Below are positions 50,223-60,500 of a stretch of 64,000 nucleotides of DNA, in pieces. Below the pieces are notes generated by a model, which saw nothing but the letters and a program-made list of their open reading frames with translations, had not been told where the DNA came from and did not search any database. Where the stretch lies: NCBI GenBank assembly GCA_013398615.1, contig VZSR01001854.1, positions 8,879,053 to 8,943,052 of the forward strand, in the 5' to 3' direction. Made by a program: the position numbers and the translations under genes. This DNA comes from Brachypodius melanocephalos. Taxonomy: Eukaryota; Chordata; Aves; Passeriformes; Pycnonotidae. Within the stretch, counting starts at the first letter, position 1. Each line of letters starts with the position of its first letter.

Positions 50223-53072
50223 CTGAGAAAACAAAATAAGACAACAGAAAACCTTCAGCATGAACAAAACTGACAACACAGCAAGAATGTAGTACAGCTT
50301 TTGAAAGAATCACAGCATCTAATCTGCCCATTACGCAGACTGCTCTTAAAAAAATAGCTTTTTAAACTATAGATATAAGACTTATTCATTAAATGTGCGT
50401 GTAAACCAGGATGTAGTTGTCTATAACTTAATATGGCATCTCCCAGGTAAATTCACAATAGCTTCAACAACATCAGTGAGAAACAATTCTTTCTGGAGTT
50501 TTTGAAAATGCTTAGAAATACTGTTCTTTCTGCATTAAGGTAAATTTAGGGTTTACTGAAAATACCAGATTAATCTCAAAAGACTCGTCTGAGACCACTC
50601 TTTGCCTTTGTTATCAAAGCTAGAGCCACTGAATCCCATCCTTGACTGCCTTCCCTCTAGACATTCTTTTCTCATGTTCTCATCTTTCTATTGTTAAATC
50701 CTTTCTCCAACAGCAATGAACATTAATACCAGAAATAGTCGGACAGTCTGTTCTTAGCATAATTCAAAACAGTGTTTTATTCTCCTGAAAACTGATCTTG
50801 ACCTTTTTCTAAATGAAGCAGAAGCCTTCTTTTCATCATCCAATACTGAAATCTATTACTTCATTTATTCCCCTACTAATGCATTCTCACAGAAATAATT
50901 TAAAGACAAAAGCAACTCTGCTATCTTTCTGAGCTCTGCTACAATATTCGAGCCTTTGGAAGAAGTCTTGGACTGTGCATCTCATGCTGGCTGTTGCAAA
51001 TTTGTGACTGTGCAGGGACAGAGCATGAGGTGAGCTCCTCAAATCTTCCTCACCTACTACACTTAGTGTGTGTCTGCTACAAAGAGACTTTATGCAACAC
51101 TTCTACAGTCCTAAATTTAATTTTATTATACTACTTCAATCTAAGGGCAATGACAAAGGAAAATCCAATCTTCATGGTCACCTCAGATGACACACTTTGC
51201 CTCACCCACAAATCGTCATGAAAGCACCCTCTCTAAAATGGACAGTGGCCAGCAGGTCCTGAGATCAAAGCTGGAATGCGCATGGAATGATAAAATATTC
51301 TTGGGAGAAAATTAAATATCAAACCCCAACATTTTATTTCTTACTTTCCCTTGTCTATTTCTCTTTCAATTACGACTTTACATTACAAATTAAATTTTAT
51401 TTCTCTCTGTCAGGAAGTTGCAAAAAAGGGACCAGCATTTGACGATTCAATGATTTCTAACTCAGTGATCATTTTTTAGTTCAATCAAGGAAGGTGGGGT
51501 TTAATTTTAGAAAAAAACATTTCTTATTCCCAACAGCCATCTTCAACCAAATGAAAAACATAAAGTAAAATGTCAGCGGAACTAACACGTTTTTTTTTTT
51601 TTTAACTTTGAAAGTTGTTTTGTTCATCCCTAATTGCCTCTGATTTCAAAGGCAGAATGTACAGAACTGGCAAAACTATTGTTGTTATAAGTTGACTCCT
51701 TTCTTGCACTTTTTATAGATTCTTGACAACACATTGGAGAAACAGATTTCACTTCAAGCTATAAACTTAGAGGCACACTTTAATTACTCTCACTTAAAAA
51801 TGCACTGGCATGTAGGACCACATTTCTTGGCAGGATAAAGAGTAATTTTGTCAGGAAAGCCTAAAGAATAATAAAGATCTTCTAAGACCCAGTCTGTCAA
51901 CTTTACATGCCACATTACACAAAATATTTCTTTTTGAAAGTTACCTCCATCTGGCATTTGTTATTACTAATTTCCCTCTATTCATAATTCACCAGCATCA
52001 TTATAAGCAGAATGTCTCCAAACAAGGCAGTGCATTATCATCTTAATTAAGAGAGGCACCACTTCTTAAAGTCCTGGCAACTTTGTACATAAATATCAAT
52101 GTCCTAACAAATGCCATCTGTTGGTCTTGGTCTTAAACAGAAATCATCATCCCAGCCTGGGGTGAAGTCCTAACAAACCATTGTTATGATACCATAACAC
52201 TGGTTGTTTCATTGGTGCATGAAGATTTTTGGTACATCTCAGAGGAACAATTCAGAACATTTTTTCTCCTTGGTCTTTTCACAGAGCATAACCTCATCCT
52301 TGGCAGTCAGCACAATGCTCTCCCTGCTCGTCTGTAGCAAAGAGCACAGAAGTTACTGACTGCAGCTCAAAAAGGGGTCTATCCTTAGCGCTAAGAATCG
52401 ACTACTGCAAGTATCAAGTTTGAAAACAGTTGTGGCATGTGTCAAATGTTTGAGGCGCATTGGAAATCTATCTGAAGAGTGACAGTCCAGGTAAATCATC
52501 TCATTTCTGACATCTTCTACCAGAGACAATGTACACTCACAGGTACCTCCTCACACAGAGCTGATCTTGTTCAATCAGCTCAAAGATACAAATCCACAGC
52601 ATCTTCACCTGTTACTCTTGCACATGGGCAACACACTCTGCCTGTCTTGACACCCACTTCCTACAGTGCTGGCAGCCACCAGAAACATTCACTGACCATA
52701 ATCCAAGGAGGAAAGCGAGGTGGCATGCTGCATCTGAAGATGTTTTGGTTTAGAAAACCTCAGTCCAGGATGAACCTCACCCAGGGCAGGAAAGCCTGTG
52801 TAAGCCAAGGTACCGCATGGACCCTTTGAAAACGCTTGTACTTTTATTGTGTGCGCTGTTTTTCAGATTGCAGCTGGGGAATACTTGCTAAGATGCTCTG
52901 AAGACCTTAGAGAATTCCTGTTTGTTAATAGTAACTTTAGCATGCCAGGGACCTCAGACTCATCCTGAAAGTTCTAGACCGCAGCTGAGGCTATGAAAAT
53001 GCATCAGCAGAAACTGAAAGGCAAAAAAATACCCAGTTCTGAGTGCTTTTCCTGTGGTAGAGAAATGAAATT

Positions 53073-53106
53073 AAAAAAAAAAAAAAAAAAAAGAGGGAGA
53101 GAGAGG
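53073..53106. repeat. A run followed by GA-rich sequence
   Basis: About 20 A residues are followed by GAGGGAGAGAGAGG. It resembles the A-run/GA arrangement near 270-351 but lies in the middle of the intron. Confidence 0.8.
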
Positions 53107-54641
53107 AAAAGCCACATTTGCTTACAATGTTTTCACACTGCAGATGATTCAGAAACTAGATAGTAAATACTTTTTAATGCTTGTTTTACATAAGTAGTAT
53201 AAAGTGTTGCCCTCTGAAGCAGACTGAGAAATAACTTTCCATGTTAAAGCACAGAGGTGACTAATTGCCACAGTACCTCCCTGGGAGAGTTGTCTGTAAC
53301 TGAAACAAATGATGCCTACAGCTTTCAAACAGGAGTCCAGCCTGCTACTACCACCAAACCCAGAAAATTCTGAGGTGCTCCAAGAGCATTCCAAAAGACT
53401 CACATGTTCACTGCTTTACTATAAGGCGTCAGATAAGTTACAATACGTACACCAAGACTGCTTTATGCTAGAAAACAAACATCTTAATTTCAAGCAGGAA
53501 CATGTGCTGCTACACCTCTCCCTGAAACTTCGCTGGTCCTTTGGTAAAACACATTTCCTGTCCTTCACCAGGCCAGGTGCACGCTGGAGACATTCTACAT
53601 TCTTACATTTCAAGGTAAGATAAAACAGGTCAGTGAGTTTGTAGGTCAGGGAGTTTGTGGTATCTGACACATAGACTTCATCTACCTATTAATGATGGTG
53701 CCTTTGACAGCTGTGTCTTGGTAAGTGATGATACTGCAGCCATTTTTACTACTTTCCTTCAAGAAATAAAGAGCTGCATCTGCAGCTGTGAATTAGTTTA
53801 AATTGCATATACACAGATGACAAAGTTCTCCTTGTGGTTCCCTCTGATATTAACTAACACTAGAGGGCACTGCTTATTTCACTATCTTATGAAAGAAAGG
53901 CAATCTATCCCTCCATGGGCTTCCCGCTGATAGAGCAGCACTGTTTGGGATGCAGAGGTGGTTCTCCATTAACCTCGAAACCCTGTTTTCAATCTGTAGA
54001 CTCTCAGATATCCCACGAAACTGAAAAGCATCAGCACTGCCAATCCCAAACATTCCAAATCAGAGTCAACTCTTTTGAAACTGATTGAAAACCAGGTACT
54101 GGTATGGGCCTGAGTTTCACTTACCTTTCTGCAAGAACCTAGAGTCACATTTATTAAATTACCCTTCATGTCATAGCAGTGAGGTGTACATCCTCAGATG
54201 TATAGACAGACCGATTCCCTTAGCTCAGCACTTGTTTCTAGAGGCAGAGAATCATAGATAACCAGACTTGTGGTATAGACATGTGGGACAGGTAGCAACT
54301 TGCAAGTGGCTACTTTCCTGCAACAGCAGAACTTTGGTTAAGAGAAGCCTTTATGCTCTAAAAGAAAAATATTCATTATTCTATATTTTTTTGTTGTTTC
54401 TACTTTTGTCAAAAACAACTCAGGCTAGGTGAAAAGGGATTCCTATAGGTGAATTTGGTACAAATGTAGCAGTGGAGGGAAGGCAGTTTGGTTTCAAACC
54501 AATATCTTTTCAGAAAGGAAGCGAAAACTTTAAAGATATTTTATCAGACTACTTGCAGTATTCAAAGGGATTCCATATTTTCAAAGATAATTGTCAGAGG
54601 CTGAAATTTCACTGGGTTTTCACCTCTTTTACTCCAAGGGA

Positions 54642-54697
54642 ATTTATTTTTCTTTTTAAAGAAAATAATATTTATTTTTCTTTATAAAGAAAATAAT
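54642..54697. repeat. Tandem duplication of a 28-nt AT-rich unit
   Basis: Two adjacent 28-nt copies differ at one position (unit begins ATTTATTTTTCTTT and ends AAAGAAAATAAT). Each unit is itself nearly palindromic around TTTAAAG/TATAAAG. The near identity suggests a recent duplication. Confidence 0.9.
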
Positions 54698-55039
54698 ATT
54701 TTGTCCTTATATTCTTAACTAAAGTAATGATTTCTGCCTTCTGTTGAAAAAAAAATGAGTGTTTTCAATCCACAGTAGTAAAAGAAAAAGTGGAGCTGGC
54801 TGAACATTGCTTGGTTCAGTCCCACGTGTTACACCTGACCTCTGACCGACAGGGTACCATCCTCCTCCCTTCCTCTTCCATCACACCCATTGAATTAGTC
54901 CCTGGGATATAGTAATTTATACGGCATCAGCCTTTTGAGCTGCTGGCAAAGGCTTGTGAACATCTGGCTGAGCACAAATGGGAGTTGCTCTGCTTCACTT
55001 GCTGCTGCCTGAATGACCTCCATGTCTCCCATCCATGCC

Positions 55040-55190
55040 TCTTTTCTTTAAACTATAATTTCAAGATGAAGCTCCTTTCCTTACAAAAACATAAATGGGA
55101 GATTAACTCCACATTTGATTACATTAGCAGGATACCTGGTGCAGATCCACTTAAATGACATTTGAAACATTTCCTGCCTTTCATTTTTAC
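55040..55190. promoter_or_regulatory. Possible conserved noncoding element (weak candidate)
   Basis: Repeat-free sequence with AAACTATAATTTCAAGATGA, TTGATTACATTAGCAGGATA and CCACTTAAATGACATTTGAA, resembling slowly evolving intronic sequence. This is an impression only; an alignment across birds and mammals would decide. Confidence 0.15.
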
Positions 55191-56199
55191 CTTGCACGGG
55201 ACAGAAGTAGCAATACTCTCTGGCTTCCAGTAGGCACTTGCAAATTAGCCAGTAATTAGAAACTAAAAAAAATTAACTCCTCTTCCTGCAACAAGGAGTA
55301 AAATAGTATTTTAAATGCTCACTAAGAAGAGGTATTAGTGATAAAATTAAAAGGCTTTCAAAATTTAAATTAACTGCCTACCTTTCTAGCAGCAGTGGTG
55401 GGAAAGAAAACTTGAAAGAACAAAGAAAAGTGTTTATAATACTAAGACATTTTGGCATTCATTCTTTCTGTGAATGTCCATGCCATACTTCTAAATTTAT
55501 TACTGCACTATTCCAATTTTAAATGAATGTTGTTTTATCTGAATAAATGCGTACAGTTGTAAAACTAAAAATTTGAGTAATACAGCAAGAAGTCAGGCAA
55601 ATGGGTCCACTCCTGTGAACAGGCATCAGGAACCAGCCTGGTAGACTTCACTCAAGTAGGCCCACGGGTACATGTAGTGCTGCAGATCTATAAAACAACT
55701 GTATATAAAACTAATTAGTGTAGTGTGCCAGTCTTTCACTGTATGTCAAACAAATTAAAGCAGTTCTCTAAGAAAAGACCTGGTCCTGTGCCAAGAATAG
55801 GCTCTTTTCTTAGTTTAGCTTTTGTCCACGAAAGTTAGTCATAAATGTGTTGGCCAGACAAGGCACTCTCCTTTTCTTCCCAGACCCCCTAGAAAATGCA
55901 TGAAGAAGGGATTCATTCACAGGCATATTGCCCACTATTGCATTAACACAACTGCTGCTTCTGCTGAGATTACTTCGTTTTGCATATTAAAAATTTCCTT
56001 TTTTCCCCTCTGAATCTGATCTTATTTTGTCTGGATAAATGGTTATGCATTAATTAGTGGAACATGTCACATGTGAACTCAAGCTACATATTCTCCCACT
56101 GATCCAGGGATAAATGATTAGCACTTAGCACAGGAAAGGAGCTTTCTCACAATAAAGGACCTTAGGCCAAGCAAGTGACTGCGTACAAATTTCGGGAAG

Positions 56200-56660
56200 C
56201 TGAGCCCACATCACTGTCAGCACCGAGTGCTTTGGAGGAATGTGCAGGCTGCCTCCAAGGAATGCTGCCCCAGCTCCCCGGCAGAGAAAAAACCTCCCTG
56301 CTCTCCTTTTCATTCAGACACTCAGCAGCTGCTTAGCTAATTATCTGAGACAGTGGGTCCCCTCAGCCAGCAGGGTCCTTTGCCCCCACCGGGAGAGGGG
56401 GATCCTTTGTCGGGAAAGGATCCTATTACGCCTGCATATGAGAAGAGCTCAGCTTCAAGCCTGCATCCTTATTCCCTTTCTCTGTAAAGGACCTGCAGGT
56501 GGGGAGTGGGAGGAGGGAAAGACAAAACAGCCTTGGACACCCTTTCCTATCCCATACCCTAAAGCCATGCTGGCAGAGGCTCAAAGTAAAGAGTGCAAAG
56601 AGCCACCTGCAAACCCCAGGGAGCCTGTGGGTTTGGACTGACAAGCCTGGAGAACTCCAG
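56200..56660. other. GC-richer island with a 133-codon open frame
   Basis: About 460 nt are visibly richer in G and C than the surrounding intron, with scattered CpG. They include a perfect 9-bp inverted repeat GGATCCTTT/AAAGGATCC (56400-56423, 6-nt loop). A plus-strand frame (56240-56641) stays open for 133 codons but has no recognisable domain and no supported splice sites. I treat it as noncoding; a regulatory element is possible. Confidence 0.4.
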
Positions 56661-57523
56661 GGCAGGATCTCCCATGGGAACAAAAATTACCCAATTCGGC
56701 CAGCACTTCAGAGCAATTCTATACACTCATACATGGGATTTTCTGCCTCTTTGAAAGCAGAAGTCTGCTTTCCTGATACTGCAAAAAGTACCCAGCACCA
56801 ACAGCCCCTGGATTTCGACAGGGAGAGTACACACGGCAAAACCCCCACTCTGGGAAGATGGGTTGGAGCTAACCTTTTCTGAATATTTATCTGAAATGCC
56901 AAATGTCTTAACTTCTACCACGAGGGAATTAACATAAAACTGTCAGCACAAAAATGATTATATGCTTAAATCCACTGAAAAAAGTATATGTTCCTGCATG
57001 TGCAAGTGTCCTCCCTCACTTCTTGCTCCTGATTTCAAAGAGATATGAAATGAGACTCAATCAACTATGGGAAATGAGTAATATACAAGAAAAGTACAGA
57101 GGATCAAGAAGAAAGATGATGACCCTGAGGATAAGGAATCAGAGACATGCAACAACAGGTCTTTTTCATTCTGAGCACATCATTCCTGAATGTCCTGGTG
57201 ACTCCCCTGCCCTTGGTTCTAGGTGTTAGTCAGTGCTGGAGGTTCAGTATGAACTATGGTACCACTAAATAATTCCATGAGACTTAAAAGAAGGGTTTTA
57301 TGCAGATATCTCATAGAAGGGACTTTCCAGTCTTTAGCTTATTCCACTTTCATGGTTTAACCCCAGTTGGCACCCAAGCCCCAGACAGCCGCTCGCTCAC
57401 TCTCCCACCAGTGGGATGAGGGAGAGAATGGAAAGTTTAACAGTGAGAAAACCTGTGGGTGAGATAAAGACAGTTTAATAGTAAAAGAAAAAGCCACCCA
57501 CACAAGAAAAGCCAAACAAAGAA

Positions 57524-57529
57524 TTTATT
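57524..57529 (-). terminator. Polyadenylation signal of the LTR
   Basis: AATAAA on the minus strand, downstream of the TATA box in LTR orientation. In principle it could cause premature polyadenylation of FHOD3 pre-mRNA, being on the sense strand, but no evidence for use is visible. Confidence 0.5.
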
Positions 57530-57659
57530 CACCACTTCTGATGGGCAGGCAGGTGTTCAGCCATCTCCAGGAAAGCAGGGCTCTATCATGCCTAACGCTG
57601 ATTTGGGAAGACAAACACCTCCATTCCCAACGTTCCTCCCATTCTACTTCTTTCCCCAG

Positions 57660-57666
57660 CTTTATA
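57660..57666 (-). promoter_or_regulatory. TATA box of the LTR
   Basis: TATAAAG on the minus strand, followed by GCTGGGG. Position within the LTR and spacing of about 130 nt to the AATAAA signal fit the U3/R organisation. Activity is not shown. Confidence 0.6.
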
Positions 57667-58790
57667 TGCTGAGCAAGACACCATGTGACATGGAATGTCC
57701 CTTTTTGGTATGTTGGGGTCAGCCCTTGTGCACCTCCAGCCCCCTTGCTGATGGGGTGGTACAAGAAGCAGAAAAGGCCTTGACTCTGTGTAAGTGCTGC
57801 TCAGCAGTAACAAACACATCCCTGGATTACCAACAATGTCTTCAGCAGAAACCCAAAACAGTCCAAAAGTCTGTCCCAAACTAGGTACTATGAAGCAAAT
57901 TAACGCTACCCCAGCCAAAAGCCCTCTTGCAGCATAACAGGACTATACTGATATCTTCTCAACCATTTCTACCAAACTTCTGCATATTCTGCTTGGTTTC
58001 AAGCAAACCACATGTCATGGTTTTAAACCATTAGCCAGAGTTTCCCCTTTACAAATCTCTAAATCACTGTCCTTTTACTTCTGTAGACCCATCCACACGG
58101 AACAAGGAAGAACATTTGTCGTGCTATCTGCACACGTTATGGCAAACAAATGCCAATGATTTATGCTAAAGGGAGACATTAAAACACAGAAAGTGTTTAT
58201 ATAGTTAAGTGCAAAAGGAAACCTTAGCTTCCATCTGCTGGATGCAGGCATTTACAGCTGTGGAAGATGTGGCTCTCTCTGTATGTTGTGCTGCATTACC
58301 TTAAGATCCTAAAAACTGATAGTGTCAAAACTTCCCCTTACTCTTTCCACTTCTAAATTAGTGTATTAAGGCCCTGCTTGCTCATAAGCAAAAGAAAGGA
58401 TATTGTAAGGTGATGTGGGTTGAGAACAGGCTGACTGACAAAAAGGGATTGTACTTCTCCTCTTAGTTTTATATGTCTCTGCTCGCTACTGTTTTCCCAC
58501 TTGTGTTGGTTGTCTTTGATTGCTGCTGTGGAAAAAGGACATAAGCAGTAAGAAAGCCCAACAGCAGGAGAACACAACAGCAGGTTCCACCTAAGGTATG
58601 AAGTAAAAATCAGAGGGGGACATTAAAACTCAGTGTCAGCAAGGAATCACTTAACTAAACAGAAAGCAACAGCAACAATGCCAAGAAACTTGAATAGTTA
58701 GTGAATTTCCATGATTAAAACCCCGAGGTTTTAAAATTAGTTGTATCTGGAGAGATAAAGAAAATGCATGGAGTTCATTGCCAAAAGACA

Positions 58791-58826
58791 TTTTTTAGAA
58801 CTGGCTTTCAGGCCAGTTCTAAAAAA
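58791..58826. repeat. Perfect inverted repeat, 15-bp arms, 6-nt loop
   Basis: TTTTTTAGAACTGGC (58791-58805) and GCCAGTTCTAAAAAA (58812-58826) are exact complements separated by TTTCAG. No gene ends here, so a terminator role is not suggested. No further function is evident. Confidence 0.85.
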
Positions 58827-59524
58827 AATGGGGTTTTTAGAAGTTTTCTGGCTGAGGAAAATACTCCAGGCCAGTGCCACAAAAAGTTTTCCTGCCCTCT
58901 ATGAGCCAAAAACTGTGACCGGAACAGCAAGCCAGCTGTGAATTCACTTCCCATCTAGTTATCACCATAGCTTTATTTCCAGTTCCAAATTACTTTTCTC
59001 ATGCATCTTTTCTGATTTTGTAAGCTAGAATACAGAATTCCTCTTTACAGTTACAGTTACATTTCCCAGTGAGTCTGATGCTTACTGATAACTTTGAACC
59101 CATGGGGACACTTTGTAGGTCTGTGCACACAGAACAAACTGCTCAACCAGCTCAGTGTTCTTTCCTTCCTTGAAATAAAAAGCCATATTCAAAAGTTACA
59201 GCCTTTCCAATATATTAAATATATTACAATAAAGAGCCTCTGCATCTTCAGCCTACTTATTTCAGCTATGGAACAGGCACCACAGTGTACTTCCCTACAA
59301 TGATTTATTTATATAGGTCCTCCCCACTTAAATGCAAAAGGCACTAATATGCTCTTTAGTTCTGAAGTGCAGGAAACAGTACTTTGGGTTGACAGCTTCA
59401 AAAGAGGGCACTTCTGCATGTCCCAAAAATGCTATGACTGCTCTTCTGTAAAAGTCAAAGGGTTACAAAAGAGAAAAGGCTGCATAACAAGGTCAAATAT
59501 TACCACACTGTATTAGAGCAAGTG

Positions 59525-59605
59525 GTGATGGAAAAGACTTCAGAGGTCATCTTGTTCATCCCCCCTGCTAAGGCAAAATTGTTCCCTAGAGAGTAATACA
59601 GCAGG
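59525..59605 (-). mobile_element. CR1 LINE remnant, about 80 nt
   Basis: The plus strand reads GGAAAAGACTTCAGAGGTCA, TCTTGTTCATCCCCCCTGCT and AAGGCAAAATTGTTCCCTAG, the complement of the CR1 region just before its 3' tail. Short and diverged. Same orientation as FHOD3. Confidence 0.75.
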
Positions 59606-60289
59606 AAAGTAGTTGTTATGCTAAAATATAGGTTACATAATTCAAGAGAGTGGGGCTGGGGAACATTGCTAGAAAATAAAATAATATAGAACTTACTGCT
59701 TCTTTAGAAATTACTGTAGCAAAACCGAGGCTAAACCATAATTTTTAAAAGTATGTGGAGACCAACTTGAATGTCTGTTTCAGTTTACAACTTGGTCTCT
59801 GAGTTGCTGACCTGTGTGCTTGTGCTTGAACAAGCACAATTAGCCAGTGCCTCCTGGATTAGAAATATTTATTAAGAACATGCTAGTCATGATTTGAGTT
59901 TTCTGGTTTTATTCTATTTTAAACACAGTGCCAACATGTTGCTCTGTTCAATCAGTATTAGTAAACAAAGAGCAACAAGAAAATTATAGCAACCCATCAC
60001 CAAAAAAAGACAAAAAATTTAGGCACACCCTCACTATTCCTTGAATTATGGATGCCTTATCTGTGCTGACAGCTTGGCAAAAGGCAAAACGTCTGAGCGC
60101 AAAGACATTACAGCTTTATGCCAAGAACCTGAATGAGCTCCTGAGTTTAAAGCTTATATCAAGTTTTTCTGTTGCATAATACATGACAAAATATGTCAGA
60201 TGCTATCTCCAAGACCACGTTGTTGCAATGATCCAAGTCCAGCCTCAACAAGTGCATCAGAATTTAACTAGACCTTTCATTTCAGAGGA

Positions 60290-60500
60290 TGCAGCCTCCT
60301 AATTAATTCACTGCATGCACTGAAGCATCAATTTGTTCAAAAATTTGGAAAGATGAAACTATTCATTTGATAGCAAGGCAACAGGCAAAAGAGGAGCAGC
60401 AGCAGCAGCAGTTCGTGTTGAAAAGCTGATAAAGCTGCTGCTTCTCAGACTGCTGCTATCAATTAAAATGGTGTGTGCATTTTTAATTACCTGAACCTGC
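60290..60500. promoter_or_regulatory. Possible conserved noncoding element with CAG/CTG blocks (weak candidate)
   Basis: Repeat-free sequence (CCTCCTAATTAATTCACTGC, GCATCAATTTGTTCAAAAAT) contains (AGC)n at 60395-60411 and complementary CTG blocks at 60434-60441 and 60450-60457. Homeodomain-type AATTAATT and CAATTAAAAT cores are present. A regulatory role is guesswork from motif content. Confidence 0.2.

Larger units (their letters stand above)
57348..58012 (-). mobile_element. Solo LTR of an endogenous retrovirus, same orientation as FHOD3
   Basis: The stretch matches a well-known avian LTR type. Plus-strand landmarks are CATGGTTTAACCCCAGTTGG, CAGCCGCTCGCTCACTC, GTGGGATGAGGGAGAGAATG, GAGATAAAGACAGTTTAATA, CAGGTGTTCAGCCATCTCCA, GGAAAGCAGGGCTC and CCTTGACTCTGTGTAAGTGC. 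On the minus strand it has a TATA box (TATAAAG, 57660-57666) and a polyadenylation signal (AATAAA, 57524-57529), so the LTR reads toward lower coordinates. No second LTR and no gag, pol or env sequence is nearby. The inner borders (TG/CA ends) are degraded; the right border is uncertain between about 57920 and 58012. Subfamily is not assigned. Confidence 0.88.

Noticed and set aside
59820..59839. Inverted repeat TTGTGCTTG / CAAGCACAA
   Set aside because: A 9-bp palindrome with a 2-nt centre is too common by chance to argue for function.
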